A stretch of 64,000 nucleotides of DNA from Phytophthora sp. 'mugwort' (GCA_033558025.1 JAUCEF010000006.1:4464001-4528000), one strand, 5' to 3'; shown: positions 1 through 12,210, numbered from the stretch's first letter. Numbers and translations are program-made. Notes: generated by a model from the sequence alone, not told the origin.

Positions 1-345
1 CCAAGTTGTGGGCCATCTTGGCCGACAAGGGGGACCAATTCCTTGCGGTCGAGGTGCGTGTCATCCACCCGGTCTGACGCCGCCCGTCGACTCCGTTGAC
101 GCTCGCTGAAGATTCACTCAACCACGACATATCCTCTGACCGTGTCGTGGTTGAGAACTACTTCGGCAGGCTGTGCATATTGTGGTCGATGTGCGCGGAC
201 AAGTACTGTTTGCAAGAGGATAACTATGATATGCTCTTCATGGCCTACGTCTTATGACCTATTTCCATGCTCGCGCGCACCCGCTTCGTGCCCAAAACGA
301 CGTGAATTACGGGGACTACTTGTGACGGCTATACTCCATCGGCGC
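1..345 (+). pseudogene. PIF/Harbinger-like transposase, C-terminal relic
   Basis: Translation shows an LADKG segment near position 20 (the last catalytic-Asp block of DDE_Tnp_4 transposases), then SSDRVVVENYFGR around 130-170 and, after one frameshift near 250, HARAHPLRAQND. These three blocks in this order are the C-terminal part of PIF/Harbinger nucleases of the HARBI1 type, which act in the nucleus to cut and insert element DNA. There is a stop near position 76 and a shift near 250, so the copy is dead. The 5' part lies outside the window. The relic at 13.6-14.6 kb carries the same blocks. Family assignment is from remembered motif order, not from a search. Confidence 0.62.
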
Positions 346-2441
346 TGAACGAAGAGCACGATGTCTAGAATCGGCTCGTCGAGTTCGGCGCAGACGCGAG
401 TTGCGTCTTGCAACTGCAGCCGTTGCGATAGACCACGAATGCGATTCTTCAGCCAACAGCACGGAATATTGTTAGTCAGCTTGTATGTACTTCTTTCAGC
501 CACAGCTCATATAATCAGATGACAACTACATCAATCTTTATTGAACTTCTGCTCGGACCGCCTACCAGATTCCTTTACAGCAAGGTTCGCGTATTGTATA
601 TCGACCAAATATGCTGCTGATGACAGATAAGCTGACAATGCTGGCTTCTGATGAATTAATAGCAAATGCGCGCAATGGCAGGATTCTGAAATCGTAGCTT
701 ACTGAACTGTAAGAAAATAGGGACCTCTTGATTGACATGTGAACGCGTGCATGCGTGCTTCTGTCTCCCACTCGGGGCCTCGTCAGTGGCTTTACCAATA
801 TCGAGGTGCGAACTTCCTGTCCCAGGCTATCCTGGCTCATATCGAGCTAACTAGGCCTTCTAGAACCTTCTATTTCTCACCATAGGATACTACTCTGGCG
901 TCAGTGCACGACGTGCACTTCCAATAAACTGACGGCTTACCCGATTTCAAAACTGGTAGACATATTGCCTGCCATAGCGTAGTAGGAATCCGCTCCAACA
1001 GAAACCACGACATCGATCAATTAAGAGGACATCCTTGTAGCGAAGTGTATAGAGTCTGGGTGGATCGGAACAGGGCGAAATGCTCCGACTACATTCCCAG
1101 CATTAGAGGCGTTCAGAAGCACTGCCTTTGTATAAAACAGTAGTGGAATATACATAGTGTTGTCCATAAACTTTTAAGGCGGTGCAACAGGTGTTTTTGG
1201 CAATCGTCGAGTAGTACAATAGGGCCTTCTAACCGCGTTAGGGATTCAAAAGCACGTAACAACAGATCACGAAAAGTGTAGGGGATGCCTGGCAAGTGCG
1301 CGTTCGCAGAATGCCTTACTGTCGACGAAGACGACATCGAAACGTCACGATGCACGTCCTACTCGATCGCAGTACACCACGTTGGTTCTAACACGACTTA
1401 TGAGGGAAAACTGGTCGTCCGAGTGTGACCGCAGCGATGCAGCGATGCCCTCGGTCTGACGAAGCAATCTTCAAGCGTGGAAGCTGCCCCTTCTTCTCGA
1501 GGTGACTCAAACAAGCACAAAATAGTTGTTCGGAGTGTCCAAGACAAGCCGAAGTCCGCCGCTAAAGCTAGAGTTTACAGAGGAGATGGAGTGTGTTTTG
1601 GGGGTGGGTACAAGGCAAGCAGAAGTTCGCCGCTAAAGCAAGGAGCAAGCGCAGCCACACAGCTACCAGTCGGGCGCAATGTGAAACTCCAAGGTCGAGC
1701 ACTCATGATTGAACAACGATAAGACCTCGAAGGATCCAAACCAACACAGAACGATTGCTACAATCCGGAACTCAAGTGATCCAGGCCAAGATGGAGAGCG
1801 TAGTGGTGAAGACAATATCAAGAAGTCACCCGATGAGTGTCGCCAATCTGTTTCATACAGTGATGATGAGGATGCAAACTATGATGGCAAATATTAGACT
1901 TTTTAATTCATTCCACCGAATGTCTTGGAGTTCCTCAAGGAGATTCCGAATACTCGACCATATGTATCTAAGCACGGATTCGTGACAGCAAGTTACCAGG
2001 ATGTGGCGAATAATTGGAATGAGCACGGGGAGACAGAGTTGGGTAATCGTACTGTTAAGAATCGCATTTTCCTTTTAAAAAGGACAAGGCCACGTACTGT
2101 AAGTTTCGAAAGAACTGTGGCGTAGAGGAGGAGTACACGGAGCATAAGTAGCTTATGCAAGACATCGCGGAACACATATGGGATATCGACACCCATTTGT
2201 TTTCGAGCTCTGCTTCTAGCCACCTTCGTGAAGCATGGTTAAATCGTAGCGGCGGTCGACCAGCGGGTGAATGAAAAATGAGAGGTGACGCCGTCCGGTA
2301 TGATCACGTTTGGGGTTTGAGAACGTGAACGCGCTTGTGCCCGTTGTACATTGATTGCTGGTCGACAGAATAGTCTAATAATTTAATCATGAACTCCCAC
2401 ACTCCCTCTCTACTCCTGGGTTATTTGGCAGCAATCGCCGC
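346..2441. other. No recognisable gene; decayed repeat-like DNA
   Basis: Only short open frames occur here and none resembles a known protein convincingly. Frames on the + strand at 1709-1897 and 1925-2125 are charged and contain a block (residues FLKEIPNTRPYVSKHGF) that loosely recalls the Myb/SANT-like partner protein carried by Harbinger elements. With Harbinger nuclease pieces on both sides this is a reasonable guess, but it stays weak. Confidence 0.3.
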
Positions 2442-2741
2442 TCAATATAGATTCAGGTTATCGGTTATTCGGGTTGTGCCGAAGAACAATAATTTGACCA
2501 GTTTCTTGTCGAGGAACTCCACGACATAGTATAAGATGCGGCATAACGCCGCTGGTGATCCACCGAAACATCCCTGCTTTGGATACATAAGACGACGCAG
2601 ACAAACCGCTAGTGCCTCCAACGAATTGGTGCAGCCACCTCCACGTGGGCAGATATCCAGAGGAAGTTTGAGGTAAGGCACCAAATGCGTAAGATCTCCG
2701 GCTGTGAAACGAAACTGATTTTTGGCTTCTCTGTCAGACAT
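2442..2741 (-). pseudogene. PIF/Harbinger-like transposase, N-terminal relic
   Basis: A 99-residue open frame reads FRFTAGDLTHLVPYLKLP, then SLEALAVCLRRLMYP, then a GGSPAALCRILYYVVEF block. This pattern (helical DNA-binding start, the LEALC.LLRRLAYP block, then the GRS..LS.IF block) is the N-terminal region of many Harbinger-type transposases in oomycetes. The catalytic part is absent on this strand, so it is a fragment. It lies opposite in orientation to the relic at 1-345, so the two are probably remains of different insertions. Assignment rests on motif memory only. Confidence 0.5.
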
Positions 2742-3229
2742 TAAGATGATATTCGAACGAAAACGGGGATCAGAACTCGTTCTCGGTAAGGTGGACTAGG
2801 ACGCACCATCCACAACAGCTGCACCCCCAGGTCGTTGTCCGACTATCTGGTGCGCTTCATTTGGGGTTGTGCCGTTACAGCGAGCTGTCCATCAAAGTTG
2901 AAGTTTCCTTTGTAAGTTGAACCATCACTCCGTATAGCGCATGCATGTTTTTTTATTATGTGATTTGGATCCTACAATAACGCTGAACCCCAAATTTCAG
3001 GCGGAAAAATCGTACCAGAAGACAGTATCGTTACTACGAGTATTTGGCAACGTGATTTCAAATGTCAGTGGTTCTGAAAAGCATTAACGTCTTAGTTCAC
3101 AGTGCCATAGTTAGAAATTGGTTTTGTTCACATACATGTATTCACATATATGAAATTGTATGTGTCAAACTTCGATTTGATTTTGGTGGGGGAAGGTGAG
3201 AGCAGGGAATAGAAGGATCCTCGGTTTCG
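2742..3229. other. No recognisable gene
   Basis: I see no coding signal or repeat that I can name. The stretch is AT-rich between about 2940 and 3180. It leads directly into the gypsy integrase relic. Confidence 0.4.
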
Positions 3230-5110
3230 TTGTATGCTTGGAATAAATCGCCGCGAAGCATTGGCGCTGCCCAAGCGACCGTTGAAGATTTCGCCGTGCT
3301 GTCCCTCGGCGTTTCATGACACCATGAAATATCATAGCCCTTCGTCTCAGACCGCGACTCCCGCTTCACATCCGCGTTTTGGACACGACTGTTTGAACTG
3401 CTGAGCACTCGCTTGCTCATGTCGACGGCGGCCCATCGGGAAACGGACGGGCAAACGGAGCATGTGGACCGAGTTCTCGGAGACGTTCTGCGCAGCTATA
3501 CGACGAGTTTCTCGTCCTGGAGCCCCTTGTTGACGCTGGCTAGGTTCTCTCAAACGCGATCCATGCCTCCACGGGCTTGACACCTCTTCGTGGTGGACTA
3601 CGCACGGCACCGACTCTTCCACGGGCCCACTCTAAGTGAGTGATGAATGTTAGCAGCATCGCCACAGTTGGCGCTAACGACGAGCGACCTCCCGCAGATG
3701 TCGGCAAGTACCCAGAAGCGTACATCAAGCCTACACAGGCTCACCGGAGATGATATGCTGAACACGTGCACGACTGCTACTGGTGATTGAGAAAACCCCG
3801 CGGCTTGTCCCGTTTCTCCCGCCCACTACTCTGCGCAGACAAAGTAAGCTGGCATCGCCAACAGAACACAATGCGCTTTATGGAATCGCTCGCCAACAGG
3901 GCCCCTTTGGATGACGCGGCGCCCAATGCCACGCCAGGATCAAGTGTCACGAACTTTGCGCTGAAACTATCCCCACACCTATCCAAGCGACAGGCGGTCG
4001 CGCGATTTGTACGTGACACGCTTCACGTAGCTGTCGACAAGTAGATAGCGAATGCCGTCCGGGAGAACATGTCGGCCTTTCAATGAGGCGGAACAGTGCT
4101 TTTATCTACGGGCGGCATCCAACCCCCCCCCCCCCCCCCGTGACCAATTTGGATGCAAATAAACTCGCACCACGCTTCATCAGGCCGCTCAAGATTATAA
4201 GGTTTTTGTCGACGCCGGCACACTCGACAATCCTATCTCGATGCGACTGCACCCGACATTCTACGTCGGGTGCCTCAAGCCATGCGTTTTGGCGGTGATC
4301 CCCGAACAGAACGCCCCGATTTGCGGCGGGCGCGTAATAGCTAGGGACGAAGCCGCGTCATTATCTCGCGATGCTCTGAGCCTCCATCTCTTCGTCCGTG
4401 GTCGACCTCGTGCAATATCAGCCAATACCGATGAAGCGTCAGGCGCTCCGAGGCATTGGTCGCCTCTGAGCCAATCAGAATAGCGAGCGTCACAGCCGAT
4501 TCAGTACCGTCGTATGCTCCTCTTCCGCCTTGCGATGCTTTGGGTGCGAGTGAAGCGCTTGGCCGACCATAATACCGAAAATTCTTTGTAGAGAGATCCA
4601 CAACGGGCACAAGTAAAGGCGGAGTATCCTTATGCTCTCAAATGCAATTAGACTCAGCGACTCTATCAAGATAGCCTTCTTTGTCACGGCGGCGTACCAA
4701 CGAGAGCATACTTGTCTTCCATTGTCCTTCGCACCCCGTCAAACGCGGGCGGCAGACTAGCAACGCCGGCGCCATTGCAGAAATGAGAGACTTCTGGTTT
4801 TGGACTGCTGTGTCCCTCCAGACGTAAAAGCAGTACGCCGAGACTCTGAATTTTGATTGGCGTATATGATCCTGTATTTGATAGGCAGGTGCATCTCTCT
4901 ACAAAGCATATTCGGTATTCGCGTGAATCGTCCTCTTGTGTGTTTTTGCACACGTGCGAGCCGTCGACGGGCACTCCGAGGAATGTGATCGGGTGCGTGG
5001 CTTGCTATTCGCCAGTCAGCGACACGTGGGAGCCGCGCAGCCGCTTCCTTGAGGATGTTCCCGACGCCGTGTGCGGATACGAGCCTTGCTCGCGCAGGTG
5101 AGCGCAAGCG
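3230..5110 (+). mobile_element. Ty3/gypsy integrase plus chromodomain relic
   Basis: Reading + frames with several shifts gives the C-terminal half of a Ty3/gypsy polyprotein. The integrase core shows VSDRDSRFTSAFW near 3340, MSTAAHRETDGQTE near 3420 (followed by the conserved HVDRVLGDVLRSY) and a decayed segment after it. The end of the integrase appears at 4140-4290 with NKLAPRFI and RLHPTFYVGCLKP. A chromodomain remnant (SPVSDTWEPRSRFL, then DVPDAV) lies at about 5010-5080. Stops and frameshifts occur throughout, so it is dead. Chromodomain-bearing Ty3/gypsy elements (chromovirus lineage) insert into marked chromatin. No long terminal repeats were found, and RT and gag are missing here. 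Confidence 0.72.
4123..4139. repeat. Poly-C run of 17 bases
   Basis: An uninterrupted run of 17 C inside the gypsy integrase relic. Long homopolymers of C are unusual and are prone to slippage and to sequencing error. Confidence 0.9.
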
Positions 5111-5640
5111 ACGGGCAATCTCTTGAACTATAACCTAACCTGACGACAAGCTGTCTACAGACGATCACTGTGGGATCGATCGAAGCGGCCAATCCACCGT
5201 CACTTGTCATCACCAAGTGGCCACCAACCCAATTCACGACCCACTCCTCGCGCGTCGATCTCGCGGAACCATGACTAGTTCGCTTGCCCTCGATCGTGCG
5301 GTAGCGCCTGAATAACCCCTTTTTGCGTTGAGGTACTGGAGTTGTTCAGCACCTTTGGAAACGCAGCGCCCACGACTTGAGGTCGCCTTCCATCACAAAA
5401 TACGTCGAAGCACTGGACGGCGCGGCGACAGACTTACTCATGGTCGACATCGCGGATTGCAGGATGAGCACGTGCTGGAGTCGCGACGTGAGACCGTTTG
5501 GCAGGCCGCTGCCTTGATCGCTTTCTCACTCTTGGACGGCACTGTGCAGGCATGAGTGCAACAATGTGAGACGAGTGATGTAACTGGCTATATTTGGTAC
5601 ATATGTAGGTAGATCTATATGGCTAAATTACAAAGTAGGT
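5111..5640. other. No recognisable gene
   Basis: This stretch follows the chromodomain remnant and may be the 3' end of that gypsy element, but I find no terminal repeat and no protein motif. Confidence 0.35.
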
Positions 5641-5979
5641 AATGGCAGGACTACACGAATTAACAAAACAAAAAAAAAGCATTACACTTTAAGGCTAGTA
5701 AGCAACCTACTTAGCACCCTACTTGGCTATTTGGGATATATTTGGGTCAAGTGGACCCAAAAATTGGGTACGAAGTATCCAATTGGTGTCCAAAAAAGGT
5801 CCATTTTCTCGAAGTGGGTACCCTGAAAGACCCGTTTTAGTGTCCACGAGGAAACTGGTGGACGTCCCGAGACGTCTCTGGGCCGAGTTGGACATTTGCA
5901 GGACCTTTCCGATGGGGTCTATACAAAAACCAGTATAACCCGATGAACCAGGTGGTCGTGAGCCACCTACTTCTAGTGA

Positions 5980-6060
5980 GCTCAGATAGCTCAGCTGGTT
6001 AAGCATCCAGTGTCGGACGGGAGCGGCCAAGGTTCAATCTCCGGGCACCAGACCTTTCGG
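5980..6060 (+). repeat. tRNA-related segment (SINE-head-like)
   Basis: TAGCTCAGCTGG at 5987-5998 is a perfect RNA polymerase III A box and GGTTCAATCTCC at 6031-6042 is a near-perfect B box. Their start-to-start distance of 44 bp is the spacing of a tRNA gene. The presumed acceptor strands do not pair, so this is not a working tRNA. tRNA-derived SINEs are known from Phytophthora, and such a head would fit. A second B-box-like block (GGGTTCAAAATCC) occurs at 6430-6442. Confidence 0.5.
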
Positions 6061-6669
6061 ACGATGGTTGGGGTTTGGCCGCGAAGGTTGGGATATCTGG
6101 TCTTGTGACTGGAGTGGTGGTCTTGGGGGCTACTGGGCGCCGTCTCATGGGCTGTAGGCCTGGAAGCACGGTTAGACCCGGTAGTTCTTGAGACTGCTTG
6201 ACCGGGCACTTCAGTAGGAGAGATGTGGGTCGTGGTTTAGAGGGGCAAAGCCTCCCAATCGTCGTCTCATGGGCTTGTAGGCCTGGTAGTACGTGCGGCT
6301 CGGGAGTGTGGCGCCGCTCTAGACCTCGATCCAAGAGTAGTCCAGTGATGTCGTGCATGCCATAACACGCGTAAGCGTCTGTAGCGTGTCGCGTTCTTCA
6401 CCCGCCTGTCCACTAACGTGGGGCCCCGCCTGGGTTCAAAATCCACACCGCCTTCGGGTACAGCAGACATAAGGCAACGCCCGCTAAGCGATCGGCAAAT
6501 GGAGCCGGGAACTTGGCGTATGGGCGTGAAAGCGGTGGAAACTGAAGCCAGTAATGCCGAGCACGCCGGTGGCGGATTGTAAGACATCAGGATGAAGCCT
6601 TGAGCTTGTGGCCTTACCTTCGGGCCACAGGCGTCTCTTCCCGGCTGCGGTTCAACATGGCCGCGGGAA

Positions 6670-6740
6670 ATGACAGGACTACACGAAGCACACGTCTAAC
6701 CTGTGCTTCGTTAGACGTGTGCTTCGTGTAGTCCTGCCAT
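6670..6740. repeat. Near-perfect 31-bp inverted repeat with 9-base loop
   Basis: Arms 6674-6700 and 6710-6736 are exact reverse complements (27 bp) around a 9-base loop; with one mismatch the arms extend to 6670 and 6740. The outer half of each arm is the terminal sequence of the surrounding element, so the end of that element is folded back on itself. It would form a strong hairpin in single-stranded DNA or RNA. Confidence 0.9.
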
Positions 6741-6741
6741 T

Positions 6742-8879
6742 GGTACAAAGGGGAAAGCATTTTAAACAATCAGGCGACAATTTCCATTGGGGTGGGCCAG
6801 ACGGCGCTAGCATAAATGAGAGCTCAACTTGACCTAAAGTTCATGCTTACACTCATGTTGTGAGTCTCCCGCGGTTCCTCGCTGCCTATAGCGTAAGCTA
6901 AATAACGGACGTATCTGATCCGTAATAAAGCTTATGGTTTGTGAAGTTGCTGACGAACCACTGTACCCGGTAGAAGTACAGCATCGCTGTCTCGGCTAGA
7001 CCAGATACTGCCCCATGCCCATACGAATTCGAGCTGACTTCAATCCTTGGTGCAATTTCTCGTCCATAGTTCAGTCTGGTGGGGGAGGTAGTATTTGCGG
7101 GAAAGTTTTAGCGGGCACCACGCATCATGATCATCGCTCGGTTCAGTTCCCCATACGTAAGAACCTTAGCCAACCGTGGACAAACTTTATACGGCGTCGC
7201 AGCCTTGCCTTTTTCGACGGCACCTCAGCAGCTGGTATCTCATCTTTTGGGGCATTGTCAGCGCGCACAGGGTGCACGGAACCAGATAGCTCTATAGGAT
7301 GATGAAAAACGTCGTGTCCTCCATAAGTAGCTTGGAATCTTCGCGAGCCATGACGCTGCAAACAGTTGTCCACGTGTACCTGAGGGCATCATGAGGCGAC
7401 GATGAGTCTACTTTGTCTGCGGAGAGCGCTGCTGTTTCAAGTACGAAGGGAGTCCACGACAGCAATCACTGATGCCACGGTCCACCCAGCCTAAATACTC
7501 CGTTTCAAATGGTAAAAACAAGGTTATGGTCTCATAACGGATTGCTGGTATTAAATAGTGTGGAATGGTGTGGTGCTGTGTATCATAGCGTGCCACGCGT
7601 TCTATTTGTGTAGTGTTACGAACGCATGGGTGCGCACCACGCACGTGTTAAGTGATTTCTCCTAAAATTGTGTGGACAAACCATATTTCTGTGTGTTTGC
7701 GGGTCGAAGCGTTATTAAGTTGACGTAGAATAATTAGGTCGAATGACGTGGAAAAATTCACGTCTACCACTTGTCACTCGATAATACTAGAGTAATGCTT
7801 CATTCGGGAACCGCGGCAGCATCGACAAGCTGAAAGCTGACCCATCAATGGAACCTGAGTATCGTCGGTAAATCTACAACGCGGACGTACGGAAGGCGGT
7901 GATGTGGAGCATCAAGAGCTGAAACGATGTGTCGCTGTTTTACTAACTGCTGAAGAAAACAGGTACTGGATGTACGAGTTACTTATCCGTTATGTCATCG
8001 ACTATGGTGGGTATGCCATCTTCTATAGCTGGAACCGGACATATATGTAGAAAATGACAGAACGGATAACCTAGCGCACGCAATTTTCTAACGCCCGCAT
8101 ATCTCCAACACGATATATCGGCAGGCGAGCTGGTGATTCCACCTGAAGAAACGTCCTAGCGGAGGGGCACACGGACGGGGCTTTTACCGCGTTGAGTGCG
8201 AGGTAGGCGATCCCCCAGTGTGGATTAAAGAGTGGTGAAGCTAACGATGGAGACGGGGGATATGTGGATATCCCGATAACATATCCACGAAAAACGCTAA
8301 GGACGGTTTAAGCGGATGGCGCATTTATCTGTTAGCGCAGATGCGATGAGGATGCCTTCAAGCGCGAGGAAAGGACTTCGCACAATTCCACGAGTATTTG
8401 GAGTGGATTTAGGGGACAAGCAGGGCCGCAAACGGAAGACAAGGCTTCTTTGGCCGCTCCTGTGGAAATGGATCATCTGTTGGAGTCGCCGCTCTTGCAC
8501 GGTTCACTAACGTTTGTGGATTTTGGGAACAGTTCATCTTGAACCGTACTCCTGATTGAGTTATCGCAAGATAGTCATCTTGGTAGTTCAGAGGGGAAGG
8601 AACTGGTGTTTGCGCAAGCACACTCATCAGAATGACGAGGGGGTAACAAGGGGTAAGACAATAAAGACATGTTCAAGCCACTCTAGTCTTACTCACTTCG
8701 GCATTAGCCCTTAACAACATAAGCGATCCTTGAGAGGCAAACGACCGCAGCTCGGTACGCTGCACAAGACCAAGATAAACGCTTAGCTCCTACAAGAACG
8801 ATCATAAGCGCGCCAAAATCCTCCTCGGGAGCGGAAATTACTTCCACTGGGAGTACGGCGCTGGCCCGGAAGGGGCTGC
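6742..8879. other. No recognisable gene; probable repeat debris
   Basis: Open frames are short (none above 100 residues) and none shows a family motif. The + frame at 7015-7302 and the overlapping frames near 8300-8600 look like chance frames. I see no direct or inverted repeat that I can define. Confidence 0.35.
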
Positions 8880-11830
8880 CACGCACGTGGAGGACGTGAA
8901 GCTTGGGATTGAGGTCAGGAGGCGTGGCTTGGGAATGACGCAAAGGCGTTGGGGTCCATTCGACAAGGCGTGGAACTCCAACACCAGATCCCGCAACGCG
9001 TGTCAAGCAAACGTGGGTTATTCTACAACCGTACTACGCCCCACAACCGAGATGGCGTGGCGATGGCACGCCGTCTTCACGAGTGCAATATGGAGGGCAG
9101 CGAGATCATGGCGAAGCATCTGGACGTTTTCGACGAGCTCGTCGTAGGTCCTAAGAGAGTCGGTTGACTAGGCACGACAGGGCGTGGCGCCGCTGAACAG
9201 CCTACCAGTCAAGTACGTCGATCGTTAAGAACACGAAGGAGATCACGCTGATTGAGGTCAAGGAGAGGCTCCCAAGGAGTATGAACGGTCAGTGGGGAAG
9301 CTCGCGGAACGCGGCATGGACATGGCGTTCCGGCGTCCCTTTTGCTCCATCTGGAGCAGGACGAGCGCAATCGCGCTTGGCAACAAGGTCGACAAGACAT
9401 AGATGTTGGACTGACGATCAGGAGAAGCGCGGTTAGTTGAGCACACTGGGGCTGGTAATCAGTGATAGCTTTGGCGCTCGCATGGGGCACCAGTGAAGGA
9501 CGCTCCAGCCAAGACATAGCGTGCCACGAACGGTATTCCTGCTCTCGGCAAACAGTTCGAGACTCTGTGTGGTAGATGCACTGATCCAGATCGAAAGCCT
9601 GGGAGTTCTGGAACGTACACACGGATGTAATGGGTCCGATGAGAACACTTTCAAGGGAGTGCCAAGTACGTATTGACATTTGTGGACGACTTCTCAAGGT
9701 ATGTTGTAGTGCAATTCATGAATAACAAGAGTGAGGTGGCCAGCAAGCCGAAGGATCAAGACATTTTACGAAAACCAATGGGGCGAACGCTTGAAATGTC
9801 TGCGCTCAGACAACAGAATGAAGTTCATCGGCAGGACGGTCGCAGGGGTGTGTCTTTGGAACGGTAATCATGCACCAGCGCACGGTGCCCTACAACTCGC
9901 AACAGAACGCAGCCGCAAAAGGAATCCGTATGAATCGTACGATCATAGAGAAGCAACGGAGCATTATATTATAATAGTGTGTCTACGAAATGGTGGGTTA
10001 ATACTGCAGTGCACCTAATCATCCGTTCCACGAACGCGACGTGCTCGGATATTACACCATTCGAGTTGGGTTCAAGATGAGCCCCAGAATGGACCGCTTG
10101 CGCATGTTTGGTTCGATGGGCTACGCTCGCATTGACGATGCGACGAGGACGAAACTCAAGCCCAAGAGCTTCGGATGTATATTCCTCGGGTACGCAGAGG
10201 ACGTCAAAGGGTACCGTGTGTTTGTCTTGGATGCGTCCAAGGTCAGGGTGTCACGGTTGGTGAAGCTGGACAAGCGTGAAGTGGACGGTATATACGGCAC
10301 GCAATCGCCCCAGCATGGAACGTTAGTCCGTGTAACAAAGGACGGTGATGGTGTAAGTGTTCCTACGTAGGTGGAACGCGAACTGGCCACGGATCAACCC
10401 ATGGGAGCTGCAGAGGGACCGTCCAGGATGTGGAAATGAATGAATTTGAGCCTGAGCAGGACACAATATTACCCCAGCTACCGCCATAGGAGCGGATTGC
10501 ATGTGTGCTGTAGTTGGCTATATACCCTCCTCCTAGGCAGACGTTCCTGGACGAATGCATAGTGGTCCACTCAGAAACAGAACGGTCGAAGACAGTAACG
10601 AAAGTTAGTGCTTTTACTGGAGGACGATCTGGTCGCCGATGGCGAATAGAAGTCAGAAGGAAATGACGCCCCACTGTCTTTGAAACGGACCAGGATCGAT
10701 GAGGTCGGTCTCATTGCTGAGGCAGTGTTGGCGTACGCTGCAACTGTCGTCGGTTGAACTGACCCACCCGCCACATGGGCGCAGGCGATAGTGAGTGGTG
10801 AATCTTCTGCCGGGCATAATGCAATGGACGCTGAGTTTCTATCGCATGAGCGTAACGGGTACATGGACACTAGTCCCAAGCGGAACAGACGAGCTTCCCA
10901 TTGGATGCCGTTGGGGCTTGGCGAAAAGGGCGATGAGCACGGTCATGTGATCCGCTACAAGGCACGGCTGGTTGCGAAATGCTTCGCGGAGAAGGTCGTG
11001 GTGGGCTTCATTGTTCCTTAACAGTGATCTAACGTACCGGGCCTCCATGGAGAATCCCGAGCGGCATTGCGGACGACGGCAATCAGGTGTGTTATCGAAA
11101 CAAGGCTGTATCCGCTTTGAATTAGGCTGCAAATACGTGGAACAAAACCATCCATCGTGTGTTTTTGTGCAACAGTCTCAGAAGCTGTGGAGCGGATCAA
11201 TGCGTTTACATCAAGCGTTCCTTGAACGGTTCGTGTAGGTATTCCTGTACGTCGCTGATGTGATCGTCGTAGCTAATACAAGTGGTAAGATCCGTGACGT
11301 GAATGGCGCTCTCGAGGCACAAGATGAAGGAGCTGGGCGCTGCCAAGTCCATTTTAAGCATGGAAATCGATCACGGCAGGATGGCTGGGGCATAAGATTA
11401 AGCAGGCTCGGTACATAATGACTTGGTGGGCGATTTGGCCAGCAGAACGACAAAGTTCTGGACAATCTATGTGCTGCTAACTTGAAATTATCGAGGGCAC
11501 AGTCGTCTGGAACGGATGAAGAGCGTGTTGAAATGAGGTTAAGCCTGTACCGATCTCCCATCGACGGGCTGTTCAATATCACGACGTGCGCGCGGCTGGA
11601 TATTTGTGGCGTATTGTCCGGACGACATCAACAGGGAGCCGTCGCAACCGAAACCAGCAACCGACCCCCGTGTGCCCCTGTCAACAAGGTAACTGAATAA
11701 TCATGTCGCGTCAACATCAGAGTTCGTAATATACACCAATGGTTTGTGTTGCGGAGCTAACACGTGCTGCAGCGGTGCAGGGCTCTTCGAGGCAACTACA
11801 AGTAGGAAGAGGACAAATAAAAACCCTGTC
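8880..11830 (+). mobile_element. Ty1/copia retrotransposon polyprotein relic
   Basis: The order of motifs follows a Ty1/copia polyprotein. A gag-like block (HECNMEGSEIMAKHLDVFDE) lies at about 9080-9140. Integrase follows: HTDVMGPMRTLSR near 9620 and TFVDDFSRYVVVQFM at 9674. The integrase end (MDRLRMFGSMGYAR, then LKPKSFGCIFLGYAEDVKGY) is at 10090-10220. Reverse transcriptase comes last: VIRYKARLVAKCF near 10950, FLNSDL near 11020, and LYRSPIDGLFNITTCARLDI near 11550. Integrase before RT is diagnostic of copia rather than gypsy. Many stops and frameshifts are present, and the zinc knuckle and terminal repeats were not found, so it is an old dead copy. Confidence 0.75.
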
Positions 11831-11870
11831 TAATTGAAATCACTTCGCAATCTGCATTTAAGCGCGCAAC

Positions 11871-12210
11871 ACATTTTTCCTTATCAAAAAAATAACAAAT
11901 ATTCTTATAAAAATAATATTTATTACATTTTAGGTGAAAAAAAACCATCAAAACCTTTAATAACTTCTTATTTACATAGAAATAAAAAAATAAAAACAGG
12001 TATGTTTTTTAAAGAACCTTCTTATAAAACAATGTTATATCCTTTTCATTTAAAATTAAAATTAAATAAAAAACTTAATTGAATTGTTATAAAAGTTGTT
12101 ATAAAAATTGCTATAAAAATATTAGTAATAAATATTTCAGTAATATTAGTAAAAATAAAATATTTTAACATATTTTTATTAAGTAAATTATTAACTAATA
12201 AATAGAATTG
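11871..12210 (+). other. Mitochondrial-DNA-like insertion (putative NUMT)
   Basis: Base composition changes abruptly at about 11870 and returns to normal near 12210; inside, the DNA is overwhelmingly A and T. On the + strand it is open for 336 bases except for a single TGA at 12080-12082, ending at a TAG at 12203-12205. The predicted protein is Lys/Asn/Ile-rich, with a basic first part and a hydrophobic second part, as is typical of organelle-encoded proteins written in AT-rich codons. I cannot name the mitochondrial gene. It lies between the end of the copia relic and the gypsy gag relic. The call as a nuclear copy of mtDNA is inference from composition and coding structure. Confidence 0.55.

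Larger units (their letters stand above)
5641..6741. mobile_element. TIR-bounded non-autonomous element (about 1.1 kb)
   Basis: The first 19 bases (AATGGCAGGACTACACGAA) and the last 19 bases are exact inverted copies. Both sides are followed outward by GGT, which fits a 3-bp target-site duplication. A 3-bp duplication is the size made by PIF/Harbinger elements, although those usually prefer TAA-like targets. No transposase is encoded. Inside lie a tRNA-like segment (about 5980-6060) and an imperfect direct duplication of about 25 bp at 6141 and 6263. The right end is extended into a hairpin at 6670-6740. Interpretation as a composite MITE is inference; the repeats are seen directly. Confidence 0.6.

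Noticed and set aside
5980..6052. Functional tRNA gene
   Set aside because: A and B boxes fit, but the acceptor and T stems do not pair, so only a tRNA-related repeat is supported.
9209..9697. 162-residue minus-strand frame
   Set aside because: The + strand here reads as Ty1/copia gag and integrase remnants; the minus frame has no motif.
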